Shown here: in pieces, positions 1 through 7,685 of the stretch
How positions within the stretch are numbered: position 1 is the first letter of the stretch
Layout of the letters: each line of letters starts with the position of its first letter
Assembly: GCA_016929445.1 (NCBI GenBank)
Contig: JAFGIU010000038.1
Span: 1 to 35,613, forward strand
Direction: 5' to 3'
Source of the DNA: Candidatus Omnitrophota bacterium
GTDB taxonomy: Bacteria; Omnitrophota; Gorgyraeia; JAFGIU01
Length of the DNA: 35,613 nucleotides
Position numbers and translations under genes: made by a program
The notes under the pieces: model-generated
What the model was told of the DNA's origin: nothing
Seen by the model: the letters and a program-made list of their open reading frames with translations, nothing else
Database searches by the model: none

Positions 1-96
1 ACCCGAGGCGCTCGCCCCGCTCTGCCGGCCGCTCAGGGCCATACCGGCGACAACCAAAAGCCCCACCACCCCCAATGCAATCATCGACTTCTTCAC
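1..96 (-). CDS. Exported protein, N-terminal fragment (cut by window edge)
   Basis: A reading frame opens with GTG at 96-94 and stays open to base 1, giving 32 codons. The peptide begins MKKSMIALGVVGLLVVAG: a two-lysine n-region, a hydrophobic core, then a small-residue Ser/Gly/Ala-rich stretch, so it reads as a Sec signal peptide. A purine-rich ribosome-binding site (AAGGGGGAG) lies a few bases upstream, in the 12-bp gap after the def stop codon, so it is probably the next gene of the pepA-folE-def run. The mature protein is outside the window and no function can be given. An in-frame ATG at 84 is an alternative start. Confidence 0.6.
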   Translation of the reverse strand, partial: MKKSMIALGVVGLLVVAGMALSGRQSGASASG

Positions 97-108
97 TCGT
101 CTCCCCCT

Positions 109-639
109 TTACAAAGCCGGGCCTTCCGCAGGCTCCGCCCCCTCCTCTGGTTTCTGATACTTCCGCAGCGCCAGATACCTGCGCCACCATCGCAAGCGGT
201 CCACAAACAAAATTCCGTCCAGATGATCCAACTCATGCAAAATAATCCGCGCTTCAAAGCCCGTGATCTTCTCGTCAACAGGCTCACCGCTCAGACTTTG
301 CGCCAACAGGTGGATCTGTCTGGGGCGTCTCACACTGCCCCAGACCCCGGGAAAACTCAAACACCCCTCATCACCCCACTCCAACCCTCCTGAAATCTCA
401 GTGACTATTGGATTTATCAGAGCCCGGGGATGGGCCTCAGGGTTGACGCAAGAGGCATCGTAAACCAAAAGTCTCTTATCAATTCCCACTTGTGGAGCAG
501 CCAAACCCACGCCTTCATTCCGGTGCATTACCTGGACCATGGCTTGGGCCAGCTCAAGCACTTCCTCGTTCATTTTCTCAATAGGAAGCGCCACCCTCTT
601 GAGAATACTGTCCGGGTAATAACGCAGTCGGAGGGTCAT
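109..639 (-). CDS. def: Peptide deformylase
   Basis: This enzyme removes the formyl group from the N-terminal methionine of new proteins in the cytoplasm. The 176-aa product shows all three family motifs in order: GVGLAAPQVG (motif 1), EGCLSFPG (motif 2, with the metal-binding Cys) and HELDHLDG (motif 3, the HExxH metal site). The length is normal for the family. It starts with ATG 13 bp after the folE stop codon; no strong Shine-Dalgarno is visible, so translation may depend on coupling to folE. The C-terminal tail after motif 3 is rich in Glu, Pro and Ala and is not conserved. Identification is secure from the motifs. Confidence 0.96.
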   Translation of the reverse strand: MTLRLRYYPDSILKRVALPIEKMNEEVLELAQAMVQVMHRNEGVGLAAPQVGIDKRLLVYDASCVNPEAHPRALINPIVTEISGGLEWGDEGCLSFPGVWGSVRRPRQIHLLAQSLSGEPVDEKITGFEARIILHELDHLDGILFVDRLRWWRRYLALRKYQKPEEGAEPAEGPAL

Positions 640-652
640 GATTAAAACAGGC

Positions 653-1243
653 CTATCTTTTCAAGAGTTCCATTAGCTCCATACGCGTCTTGGAGTCGGT
701 CCGGAAACTACCCAGCATGGCACTGGTGGTCATTGCCGCGTTTTGCTTTTGCACGCCCCGCATCATCATACACAAATGATGCGCCTCCATGACCACGGCC
801 ACACCCCTGGGATGAATCTTCTCCTGCAAAGCCTCGGCAATTTGATTGGTCAGACGCTCCTGGACTTGCAGGCGCCGGGCAAACATGTCCACGATGCGCG
901 GAATTTTACTCAAACCCACCACGGAGTCCTTGGGAATATAGGCCACGTGGCACTTCCCGAAAAAAGGCAGGAGATGGTGTTCGCAAAGACTGTAGAAGTC
1001 AATGTCCTTAACCAGGACCATCTCGTCGTGCCGCACTGTAAACATCGCGCTGTTGATGACCTCCTCCACATTCTGGTGATACCCGGAGGTAAGAAAGCGC
1101 AGCGCCTTGAGCACGCGATAGGGCGTCCGCACCAGACCTTCGCGATCCGGCGTTTCCCCCATCCACTCCAGCAGCTCGCGCACCAGGCCTTCTTTTTCCT
1201 CGATCTGCGCGGACTCTATTTCGGCAATCTGAGTTTCGTCCAT
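653..1243 (-). CDS. folE: GTP cyclohydrolase I
   Basis: It converts GTP to 7,8-dihydroneopterin triphosphate, the first step of folate/pterin synthesis. The 196-aa protein has the family signatures: [16 protein letters not shown] near the start, [20 protein letters not shown] with the zinc Cys and His, and [12 protein letters not shown] with the second zinc Cys. It ends with the typical [12 protein letters not shown] block. The ATG directly abuts the pepA stop codon (TAA then ATG, no gap), so the two are probably translationally coupled. The first ~20 residues are Glu/Ile-rich and variable in the family. Length and motifs agree with the zinc-dependent FolE1 type. Confidence 0.97.
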   Translation of the reverse strand: MDETQIAEIESAQIEEKEGLVRELLEWMGETPDREGLVRTPYRVLKALRFLTSGYHQNVEEVINSAMFTVRHDEMVLVKDIDFYSLCEHHLLPFFGKCHVAYIPKDSVVGLSKIPRIVDMFARRLQVQERLTNQIAEALQEKIHPRGVAVVMEAHHLCMMMRGVQKQNAAMTTSAMLGSFRTDSKTRMELMELLKR

Positions 1244-2764
1244 TTAGACTTTCCTTCCGGCCAAGTGCTGCATCCAGTCCAGGAGAAGCCGCACTCCGAA
1301 ACCGGTGGCCCCTTTGGCCGCGGTCGGTTTGCCCTTTTCGGTCCAGCCTGTGCCTGCAATATCAAGATGGGCCCAGCGGTAATCCTGAACAAAGTTCTGC
1401 AGGAAAGCTGCAGCCGTGATCGCGCCTGCGTCCCGCCCGCCGATATTTTTGAGGTCTGCGGCATCGCCTTTAATCATCTGGCCGTATTCCGGCCAGAGCG
1501 GCATCGGCCATACCCGGTCCCCGGTTCGAGTCCCGGCAGCAACCAGCTGATCCACCAGTTTGGTGTCCTGAGAAAAAAGACCCGCAGCTTCGTTTCCCAA
1601 GGCAACCACACAGGCCCCGGTCAAAGTAGCCAGATCCACGACCACATCGGGCTTGTACTTTCCTATATAAGAGAGCGCATCCGCAAGAACCAAGCGCCCC
1701 TCGGCATCGGTATTGAGGACTTCCACGGTCTTGCCGCTATGGGTCCGCAGAATATCACCGGGACGGATAGCCGAACCACTGGGCATGTTTTCGGCACAGG
1801 CCATTACACCCACCACCCTCAAGGGGAGCTTGAGCGCGGCCAATGCACGCATGGTGCCCAACACAGCCACCGCACCCGACTTGTCAAAACGCATCCACTC
1901 CATTCCCTGGCCGGGCTTGAGGCTGATGCCGCCCGAATCAAAGGTAATCCCTTTGCCCACCAGGCCCACGGTGGGACCCAGGCGCCGGGCAGGACGGTAA
2001 TCGAGGACAATCAGTTGGGGCGGCTGCTCACTGCCCGCGCCCACTCCGAGAATCCCCCCCATGCCCAGCTTCTTGAGTTCTGACGGACCGAGGACCGTGC
2101 AATGCAAGGAAGGAAAATCGCGGCCGGCCTTCCGGGCCAGGGAGGCCAGGTAAGCGGGATTGGCCTTGTTTCCGGGTTGGTTGTTGGTATCCCGGGTCCA
2201 GCACACAGCCTCGCCCACTGTTCTCGCATAGGCCGCTGCCTTCTGCAGGCCGGGCAAGCTGCGTCCGGAAGCCGCCCAGAGGGTAACCTGATCCGGAGCC
2301 GCATGCTTTCCCGCGTCTTCCAGATACTCGGTGAATTTGTAGGTTGCCAAAAGAAAAGTCTCCACCGCGATCTCGGTGCGCGCCTTTTCATCCAAGGCCT
2401 TTTGACCGGGGAGTTCCAGAACAAAACCCACACGGCTCAGGCCCTTCTGCGCAGCCCAGCGGGCACCAAGAGCCACGGCCAGCCGGAAACTTCCGGCATT
2501 CAACTCCTTCACAGGCCCTGCGCCCACGGCGAGCAAGCGGCGTGCGGCAACTCCTTGGGGCAGGTGCACGAGCAGAGTCTCTCCGGCTGCCCCCCGAAAC
2601 TCCGAAGCCTTTTCCACCGATCCTGCAGCCTGCCGGGCCACAGCGGCCATCTCAGAAACCCCTTGTTTCTTGGCCCACTTAAGCAACTGGCCCTCAGGGA
2701 CCACGACAATCACCAGATCCTGTGCTGCTTGAGTCCAATTTCCGGCTTTGACTTGAAATTTCAT
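1244..2764 (-). CDS. pepA: Leucyl aminopeptidase (M17 family)
   Basis: A cytosolic metallo-aminopeptidase that removes N-terminal residues from peptides; PepA homologues can also bind DNA. The 506-aa protein has a variable N-terminal domain (about residues 1-190) and the catalytic M17 domain. The latter shows VGKGITFDSGGISLKP, with Lys and Asp ligands, and the signature NTDAEGRLVLADAL with the Asp/Glu metal ligands and catalytic Arg. A Shine-Dalgarno (GAGGA) sits about 4 bp before the ATG. The gene follows the SNase lipoprotein after an 82-bp gap and runs directly into folE. The catalytic residues all appear present. Confidence 0.95.
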   Translation of the reverse strand: MKFQVKAGNWTQAAQDLVIVVVPEGQLLKWAKKQGVSEMAAVARQAAGSVEKASEFRGAAGETLLVHLPQGVAARRLLAVGAGPVKELNAGSFRLAVALGARWAAQKGLSRVGFVLELPGQKALDEKARTEIAVETFLLATYKFTEYLEDAGKHAAPDQVTLWAASGRSLPGLQKAAAYARTVGEAVCWTRDTNNQPGNKANPAYLASLARKAGRDFPSLHCTVLGPSELKKLGMGGILGVGAGSEQPPQLIVLDYRPARRLGPTVGLVGKGITFDSGGISLKPGQGMEWMRFDKSGAVAVLGTMRALAALKLPLRVVGVMACAENMPSGSAIRPGDILRTHSGKTVEVLNTDAEGRLVLADALSYIGKYKPDVVVDLATLTGACVVALGNEAAGLFSQDTKLVDQLVAAGTRTGDRVWPMPLWPEYGQMIKGDAADLKNIGGRDAGAITAAAFLQNFVQDYRWAHLDIAGTGWTEKGKPTAAKGATGFGVRLLLDWMQHLAGRKV

Positions 2765-2846
2765 GGGTCCTCAGATTCCTTTCTAGGTCAGTGATGGGAA
2801 GGCTAAGTGATTTAGATTACCGCGATCCGGGGCCGATGCCAAGGGT

Positions 2847-3317
2847 TCAGCCGGAAGGCCCCCAAATCCCCTTGCGCTCTTGCCGGGCCTGGTTTTGCAG
2901 GCCGGCCAGCTCGTCCACATATTTGGTATTGGGCGCAAGCGTGAATACCTCCCCCAAACCCGAACGCACCATCTCGCCGTTGATCCACAGATCCCCCAGA
3001 TACACATAAGCCAGGAGCCGTCCATACTTGTCCTTCTTTTCCACGTCATATTCCAGGCGCACTCGACAGCCCTCCACCAAATCACGGTTCAGAGCCGTCG
3101 CAGCCTCAGCAAAGGGTTCCGGGTCATAAATCCACTGGCCCCCCCGCTTCTTGCGCACCTCCGGAGTATTAATGCCCAGATAGCGCACATGCTGTCCGGT
3201 GGAGAGTTCCACCGTATCCCCGTCGATGACGCGCGAAACCACGGCCTCGGTGGGATAGGGGCTGGAGGCGCAGCCGATGAGAAGGCTGAGAAGTAAGAGG
3301 GTTAAGAGGGTTCTCAT
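2847..3317 (-). CDS. Thermonuclease (SNase)-family lipoprotein
   Basis: The product is 156 aa from the ATG at 3317. It begins MRTLLTLLLLSLLIGCASS, a lipoprotein signal peptide with lipobox LIGC, so the protein should be lipidated and face outside the inner membrane. The rest is a staphylococcal-nuclease domain: RVIDGDTVEL, RYLGINTPE, the acidic EPFAEAA segment and KYGRLLAYVY match the calcium- and phosphate-binding Asp, Arg, Glu and Arg positions of the family. The frame is open 18 codons further upstream into pilB, but the lipoprotein signal and an AAGG motif overlapping the pilB stop codon favour 3317. A role in degrading external DNA or RNA is likely from the family; the physiological substrate is unknown. 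Confidence 0.88.
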   Translation of the reverse strand: MRTLLTLLLLSLLIGCASSPYPTEAVVSRVIDGDTVELSTGQHVRYLGINTPEVRKKRGGQWIYDPEPFAEAATALNRDLVEGCRVRLEYDVEKKDKYGRLLAYVYLGDLWINGEMVRSGLGEVFTLAPNTKYVDELAGLQNQARQERKGIWGPSG

Positions 3318-3330
3318 GCGGATGAACACC

Positions 3331-5025
3331 TTAGATATCTTCAATTTGGCTGACGCGCTGGATCTCCTCAAGCGAAGTCAAGCCCTGCCGGACCTTGGCC
3401 AAGCCCTCGTCACGCAGAGAAGGGCAACCCGCGGATCGAGCTTCCTGGGCAATCCTGTCCGCAGGCACATGATCCATGATCAAACGGCGGATGGACTCGG
3501 TTACAGGGAGAATCTCGTAAATCCCCGTGCGTCCCCGGTACCCTGTGTTGCGGCACTCCGCACAACCCTTTCCCCGGAATACGGAACTCCCCGCGATTTC
3601 AGGCATGCCATAGCGCGAAGCCTCTTCCTGTGAAACCGTGTGGGGCTCGCGGCAGTGCTCGCAGATCAAGCGCACCAGCCGCTGGGCCATAAAGGCCTGA
3701 ACTGAAGAGGACACCAAATAGGGCTCCAATCCCATATCCAAAAGCCGGGTCACCGCCCCGGCCGCGCTATTGGTGTGCAAAGTGGAAAACACCAAGTGAC
3801 CGGTCAAGGCCACACGAATGGCGATCTCGGCAGTTTCCAGATCGCGAACCTCTCCGACCATCATGACATCCGGATCGTGCCTCAACATGGCACGCAGAGT
3901 GTGGGCAAAACTCAGACCGATCTGAGGCTGCACCTGCACCTGGCTGATCCCGCGCAACTGGTATTCAATCGGGTCCTCGATGGTGACAATCTTTTTGTCC
4001 TGGGTGTTGATCTTCGACAGGCAGGCGTACAAAGTAGTGGACTTGCCGCTTCCGGTCGGCCCGGTCACAAACAGAATACCGTGGGGCTTCACAATCAGCT
4101 CTTCAATGATACCCAGATCCCGCTCGGAAAACCCCAAGTGGGCAAGATCATAGAGCATGACCCGGCTCAGGACGCGGATCACCAAGCTCTCGCCGCAGGG
4201 CGTAGGCAAGGTCGAAATACGCAGGTCCAGCTCCTCACCGCCGACGCGCACTTGGGTGCGGCCGTCCTGCGGCAAGCGGCGTTCGGCAATGTTCAAATTG
4301 GCCATGATTTTGATGCGCGATGCAATGGCCGATTGAAAATGCCTCACTTCCGGAGGCACTGCGGTCTCGTGCAACACGCCGTCAATCCGGAATCGAATGC
4401 GCAATTCATTTTCGTAAGGCTCCATGTGGATATCTGTGGCGCGTTCCTTGTAGGCCTGTAAAAAGATCTGATTGACGAAGCGCACAACCGAAGCGTTCTC
4501 AACCATGTCCTCCAAATTATCGCCGGAGACATCGGCCTCGACCCGGGGGGCATCCTCGCGTTGAGACATTTCTTCGATTGTGCCCGCGCCCAGGCCGTAC
4601 CAGTCCTCAATCGCCTCGCGTATTTCCTCTTCCTCGGCCAATACAGGCTGGACTTCACAGCCCAAAAGAAGGCGCACATCATCCAGAGCATGCATGTCCA
4701 ATGGATTGGCCACCGCCACTTGGAGACGCTTGCCTTCCAGTCCTAAAGGCACAAGGCTGTACCGGCTGGCCAGCCGCGCCGGCACTTTATTGAGCACTTG
4801 CGGACTCACGGAGAGGTCCTTGAGGCGCACAAACTGCACGCCCAGGTCTTTGGCAAGAAGCGGGAGGGACTCGTCTTTGGGCACCAATCCCTGGGCGGCC
4901 AGAACATCGGCCAGAGCGCGGCCGCTCTGTTCGCACTCACGCCAGGCAGAGGCCAAATCTTCGCGCGTGATGCGGCCCTGTGCCACCAGAACTTCGCCAA
5001 GTTTTTGGGATTGACCACTTTGCAT
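3331..5025 (-). CDS. PilB/GspE-type secretion or pilus assembly ATPase
   Basis: This is the cytoplasmic hexameric ATPase that powers type IV pilus or type II secretion assembly. From the ATG at 5025 it is 564 aa, the usual PilB/GspE length. An N-terminal MshEN-type domain (residues about 8-145) begins KLGEVLVAQGRIT. The ATPase domain has Walker A GPTGSGKST (322-330), the Asp box, Walker B around MMVGEVRD (388-395), the His box HLVFSTLHTN (410-419) and a zinc-type tetracysteine (C455/C458 and C488/C491). The frame stays open to 5145, but those extra codons lie in a MITE-like repeat; ATGs at 5100 and 5079 are alternatives and none has a clear Shine-Dalgarno. No other pilus genes are present, so pilB cannot be told from gspE. 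Confidence 0.9.
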   Translation of the reverse strand: MQSGQSQKLGEVLVAQGRITREDLASAWRECEQSGRALADVLAAQGLVPKDESLPLLAKDLGVQFVRLKDLSVSPQVLNKVPARLASRYSLVPLGLEGKRLQVAVANPLDMHALDDVRLLLGCEVQPVLAEEEEIREAIEDWYGLGAGTIEEMSQREDAPRVEADVSGDNLEDMVENASVVRFVNQIFLQAYKERATDIHMEPYENELRIRFRIDGVLHETAVPPEVRHFQSAIASRIKIMANLNIAERRLPQDGRTQVRVGGEELDLRISTLPTPCGESLVIRVLSRVMLYDLAHLGFSERDLGIIEELIVKPHGILFVTGPTGSGKSTTLYACLSKINTQDKKIVTIEDPIEYQLRGISQVQVQPQIGLSFAHTLRAMLRHDPDVMMVGEVRDLETAEIAIRVALTGHLVFSTLHTNSAAGAVTRLLDMGLEPYLVSSSVQAFMAQRLVRLICEHCREPHTVSQEEASRYGMPEIAGSSVFRGKGCAECRNTGYRGRTGIYEILPVTESIRRLIMDHVPADRIAQEARSAGCPSLRDEGLAKVRQGLTSLEEIQRVSQIEDI

Positions 5026-5094
5026 GGGTATAGTTTCGTTGCTGGGGGAGCTGGGGTCAAGAGGATTGGGGTCCGTCATCAGAACCGCAGAGTC

Positions 5095-5179
5095 CGTCAT
5101 GGCGAGCCGAGCCTTGCGCGCGGCGCGGCCATCTTTGCGGAACATAGATCACCACGTCGCTTCGCTCCTCGTGATGACG
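5095..5179. repeat. MITE-like inverted-end repeat, copy A
   Basis: An ~85-bp element with inverted ends (cgtcatggcgag at the left, ctcctcgtgatgacg at the right) and an internal block atctttgcgga ... acatagatc. The same ends and block recur at 32608-32683 and 32743-32829. Degenerate end fragments extend on both sides (ccgtcatcag near 5073 and aggatgac near 5200). It fills the gap between the fabF stop codon and pilB and overlaps the possible N-terminal codons of pilB. No transposase of its own is visible. Confidence 0.75.
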
Positions 5180-5213
5180 AAATACGCTTCGCTCCATCAG
5201 GATGACAAGCGCG

Positions 5214-6452
5214 CTAAATCTTCTTGAACAACAAGCTCGCGTTGTGCCCGCCAAAGCCCAGGGAATTGGTCATTGCAACCTTCACCTGGACCTCGCGCGC
5301 TTCATTGGGCACATAGTCCAGATCACAATCCGGATCCGGGGTCTCGTAATTCATGGTGCCATGAATTTTCCCGTGGTACAGGCTGAGTGTTGTGGCCACG
5401 GACTCCACCCCGCCGGCCGCGCCCAGGAGATGGCCGGTCATTGACTTGGTAGAGTTGACCATCAATTTTTTGGCGTGATCCGCGAAGACACGCTTAATGG
5501 CCAAAGTCTCGGTCTTGTCATTGAGCGCCGTAGAGGTTCCGTGCGCGTTAATGTACTGGACATCTTGCGCATTGACCCCTGCAGAGCTGAGAGCCAGCTC
5601 CATTGCCCGGGCTGCGCCCTCGCCGTCCGGGGACGGGGCTGTCATATTGTAGGCATCGCCTGTTAAGCCATAGCCCGCGATCTCGGCGTAAATGCGCGCG
5701 CCCCGGGCCGCGGCCCGCTCATACTCCTCGAGCACGACGATCCCGCTCCCCTCCCCCATCACAAAACCGTCCCGGTCCCGGTCAAAAGGACGCGAGGCTC
5801 TTTGAGGCTCCTCGTTACGCGTGGACAGCGCCTTCAGCGCACAAAAACCGCCGATCCCCAGCTCGGTAATGCAGCTCTCGGTCCCCCCCGCAATCATGAC
5901 ATCCGCCTCTCCGCGCTGGACAATGCGGAAAGCGTCTCCAATCGCGTGATTGCCGCTGGCACAGGCCGTTGCCACACAGGAGTTGGGCCCTTTCATGCCC
6001 AGACTGATCCCGATCTGGCCGGGCGCCATATTGACAATCATCATGGGAATCAAAAAAGGAGAGATGCGGCCGGGCCCGCGTTCAAGCATCACCGAATGTT
6101 GCTTTTCGATGCAGCCGAGCGCCCCGATGCCGGAGCCCACCAAAACGCCGAGACGGTAGGGGTCTTCTTTCTCCACCTCAATGCCCGAGTCCTTTAGCGC
6201 CGTATGGCTGGCATAAACCGCGAACAGAACAAAACGCTCCATGCGCTTGAGTTCTTTGGGCGATATATATTCCGAAGGATCAAAATCGTTGATCTGGCCG
6301 GCAATCCTTGAATCAAAGAGTCCGGGATCAAACGCAGTGATCGGGCTGATGCCGCTCTTGCCGGCCAGAAGATTCTGCCAGTACTCCTCCACACTCGTGC
6401 CGATAGGCGTGACCACGCCCAAACCCGTAACCACCACTCTTCGATTCGCCAT
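5214..6452 (-). CDS. fabF: Beta-ketoacyl-ACP synthase II
   Basis: It condenses malonyl-ACP with acyl-ACP in fatty-acid elongation. The product is 412 aa from the ATG at 6452, chosen because AAGGAG lies 9 bp upstream and the protein then begins MANRRVVVTGLG. The open frame to 6521 is discarded. The thiolase-fold catalytic triad is complete: C164 in VATACASGNHA, H304 in NAHGTSTALND and H341 in SMTGHLLGAAGG. It lies downstream of acpP, the classic fabG-acpP-fabF order. The stop codon sits at the edge of repeat copy A. It is probably translated from the operon mRNA after the hairpin at 6477-6528. Confidence 0.96.
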   Translation of the reverse strand: MANRRVVVTGLGVVTPIGTSVEEYWQNLLAGKSGISPITAFDPGLFDSRIAGQINDFDPSEYISPKELKRMERFVLFAVYASHTALKDSGIEVEKEDPYRLGVLVGSGIGALGCIEKQHSVMLERGPGRISPFLIPMMIVNMAPGQIGISLGMKGPNSCVATACASGNHAIGDAFRIVQRGEADVMIAGGTESCITELGIGGFCALKALSTRNEEPQRASRPFDRDRDGFVMGEGSGIVVLEEYERAAARGARIYAEIAGYGLTGDAYNMTAPSPDGEGAARAMELALSSAGVNAQDVQYINAHGTSTALNDKTETLAIKRVFADHAKKLMVNSTKSMTGHLLGAAGGVESVATTLSLYHGKIHGTMNYETPDPDCDLDYVPNEAREVQVKVAMTNSLGFGGHNASLLFKKI

Positions 6453-6476
6453 AAAACGCTGCTCCTTGAGATGCCT

Positions 6477-6528
6477 GTTTAAACGCAAACGTCGGATGCT
6501 TCTCAGCTCCGACGTCTGCAACTTAAAC
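6477..6528 (-). ncRNA. Long imperfect mRNA hairpin between acpP and fabF
   Basis: In the 97-bp gap after acpP the transcript can fold into a long imperfect stem. The inner arm CGTCGG pairs with CCGACG around a ~13-nt loop. The stem continues outward through A-T, G-C and G-U pairs, one mismatch and one bulge to a GTTT/AAAC base. No T-run follows, so it does not look like an intrinsic terminator. It may be an RNA-stability or processing structure. The pairing was worked out by eye; no energy was computed. Confidence 0.45.
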
Positions 6529-6549
6529 CAAAACTATAAGAGAATAACC

Positions 6550-6792
6550 CTAGGCTTTTTCTCCAGCCTTTTCGCCAATATACTTGACAGCGTCACCTAC
6601 CGACAGGATCTTCTCAGCATCTTCATCCGGAATTTCAATCCCGAATTCTTCTTCAAAGGCCATGACTAACTCAACGGTGTCGAGTGAATCAGCACCCAAA
6701 TCATCAATAAACGAAGCCTTCTCTACCACCTCGTCGGCCTTGACGCCAAGCTGTTCAGCGATAATCGTCTTGACCTTATCCGCCACTGCCAT
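6550..6792 (-). CDS. acpP: Acyl carrier protein
   Basis: An 80-aa acidic protein that carries growing acyl chains on a phosphopantetheine arm. The attachment site is S36 in [19 protein letters not shown]. The remainder ([19 protein letters not shown]) matches the family, and length is normal. A near-perfect Shine-Dalgarno AAGGAGG lies 7 bp before the ATG, the best in this operon, in keeping with the high ACP level cells need. Unlike its tightly packed neighbours it has wide gaps on both sides (114 bp to fabG, 97 bp to fabF), each holding a long hairpin. Confidence 0.98.
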   Translation of the reverse strand: MAVADKVKTIIAEQLGVKADEVVEKASFIDDLGADSLDTVELVMAFEEEFGIEIPDEDAEKILSVGDAVKYIGEKAGEKA

Positions 6793-6845
6793 CGGTTACC
6801 CTCCTTGATACAGTGTTTGTTTTCGTCCTCAATCATTCGTCGTGG

Positions 6846-6889
6846 GTCGTTTTTCCTACGGCCTCAAATGCCTCCGCAGAAGAAACGAC
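6846..6889 (-). ncRNA. 16-bp mRNA hairpin between fabG and acpP
   Basis: The transcript strand reads GTCGTTTCTTCTGCGG, then a 12-nt loop, then CCGTAGGAAAAACGAC. Fifteen of sixteen positions can pair, two as G-U, with a single C-A mismatch. The structure lies about 50 bp upstream of the acpP start and is not followed by a T-run, so it is unlikely to be an intrinsic terminator. A barrier to exonucleases or a cleavage site that sets acpP message level is a plausible but untested role. Confidence 0.55.
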
Positions 6890-6906
6890 TGACGCCGAAC
6901 AACATA

Positions 6907-7650
6907 CTACATGGCCAATCCGCCGTCCACCTGGACGACTTGACCCGTAATATACCCTGCAGCCTTCGATACCAGGAAATGCACGCATTCCGCTATATCC
7001 CGCACCTCCCCGTACCGACCCATCGGAATCTGCTTGAGCACGGCCTCCTGCTGCTCTTCGCTCATCGCCGACGTCATATCTGTGGTGATGAAGCCCGGAG
7101 CCACGGCATTGACTGTGATCCCCCTGGAGCCCAATTCCTTGGCTACGCTCTTGGTGAATCCGATCAAACCGGCCTTGCTTGCTGCATAATTCGCCTGCCC
7201 CGCACCCCCCGTCACCCCGATTACAGAAGAGATGTTCACGATCCGGCCATAGCGCTGTTTGATCATGCCTCGAACAACGGCTTTGGTGCAGAGGAAAGCT
7301 CCCTTGAGGTTGGCATCGAGGACCGTGTCCCAGTCCTCTTCCGACATCTTCATCAGGAGTTGATCCCGGGTGATACCGGCATTGTTGACTACTATATGAA
7401 TATTCTTTTCCTTGTCAAGAACCTTGTCCATCAGAGCCCGGGTCTGGCCTGCATTGGAGACATCCGCTGCATCCCCTTCCACAGAAAGACCTTTGGAAGA
7501 TAGCTCCCTTTTCGCCCTTTCCACGGTCTCGGTGGAGCGGGAACAGATCCAAACCCGCGCCCCCGCAGCCGCCAAACGTTCAGCCACGGCAAAGCCGATC
7601 CCTCTGGAAGCCCCGGTCACTAAGGCCACTTGTCCCTCTAAATCCTTCAC
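6907..7650 (-). CDS. fabG: 3-oxoacyl-ACP reductase
   Basis: This NADPH-dependent SDR enzyme reduces 3-ketoacyl-ACP in each elongation cycle. With a GTG start at 7650 it is 247 aa, the normal FabG length, and a strong GAGGAG lies 6 bp upstream. The frame also opens at a GTG at 7689 that overlaps the stop codon of the upstream regulator (GTGA), adding 13 residues; either is possible. Motifs: cofactor loop TGASRGIG, NNAG at 89-92, catalytic S142, Y155 and K159 in the segment from NISS to YAASK, and PGFI after it. It ends VQVDGGLAM, typical of FabG. The gene resumes the standard fab order after three inserted genes. Confidence 0.96.
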   Translation of the reverse strand: MKDLEGQVALVTGASRGIGFAVAERLAAAGARVWICSRSTETVERAKRELSSKGLSVEGDAADVSNAGQTRALMDKVLDKEKNIHIVVNNAGITRDQLLMKMSEEDWDTVLDANLKGAFLCTKAVVRGMIKQRYGRIVNISSVIGVTGGAGQANYAASKAGLIGFTKSVAKELGSRGITVNAVAPGFITTDMTSAMSEEQQEAVLKQIPMGRYGEVRDIAECVHFLVSKAAGYITGQVVQVDGGLAM

Positions 7651-7685
7651 CGCTTGCTCCTCAGTTTCGATTTCAACAGCCGTTT

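Noticed and set aside
743-2083. 446-codon plus-strand frame opposite folE and pepA
   Set aside because: Low-complexity His/Gly/Gln-rich product without motifs, fully opposite two certain enzymes.
6846-6889. Intrinsic terminator between fabG and acpP
   Set aside because: The stem is long and not followed by a T-run on the transcript strand; terminating here would cut off acpP and fabF.
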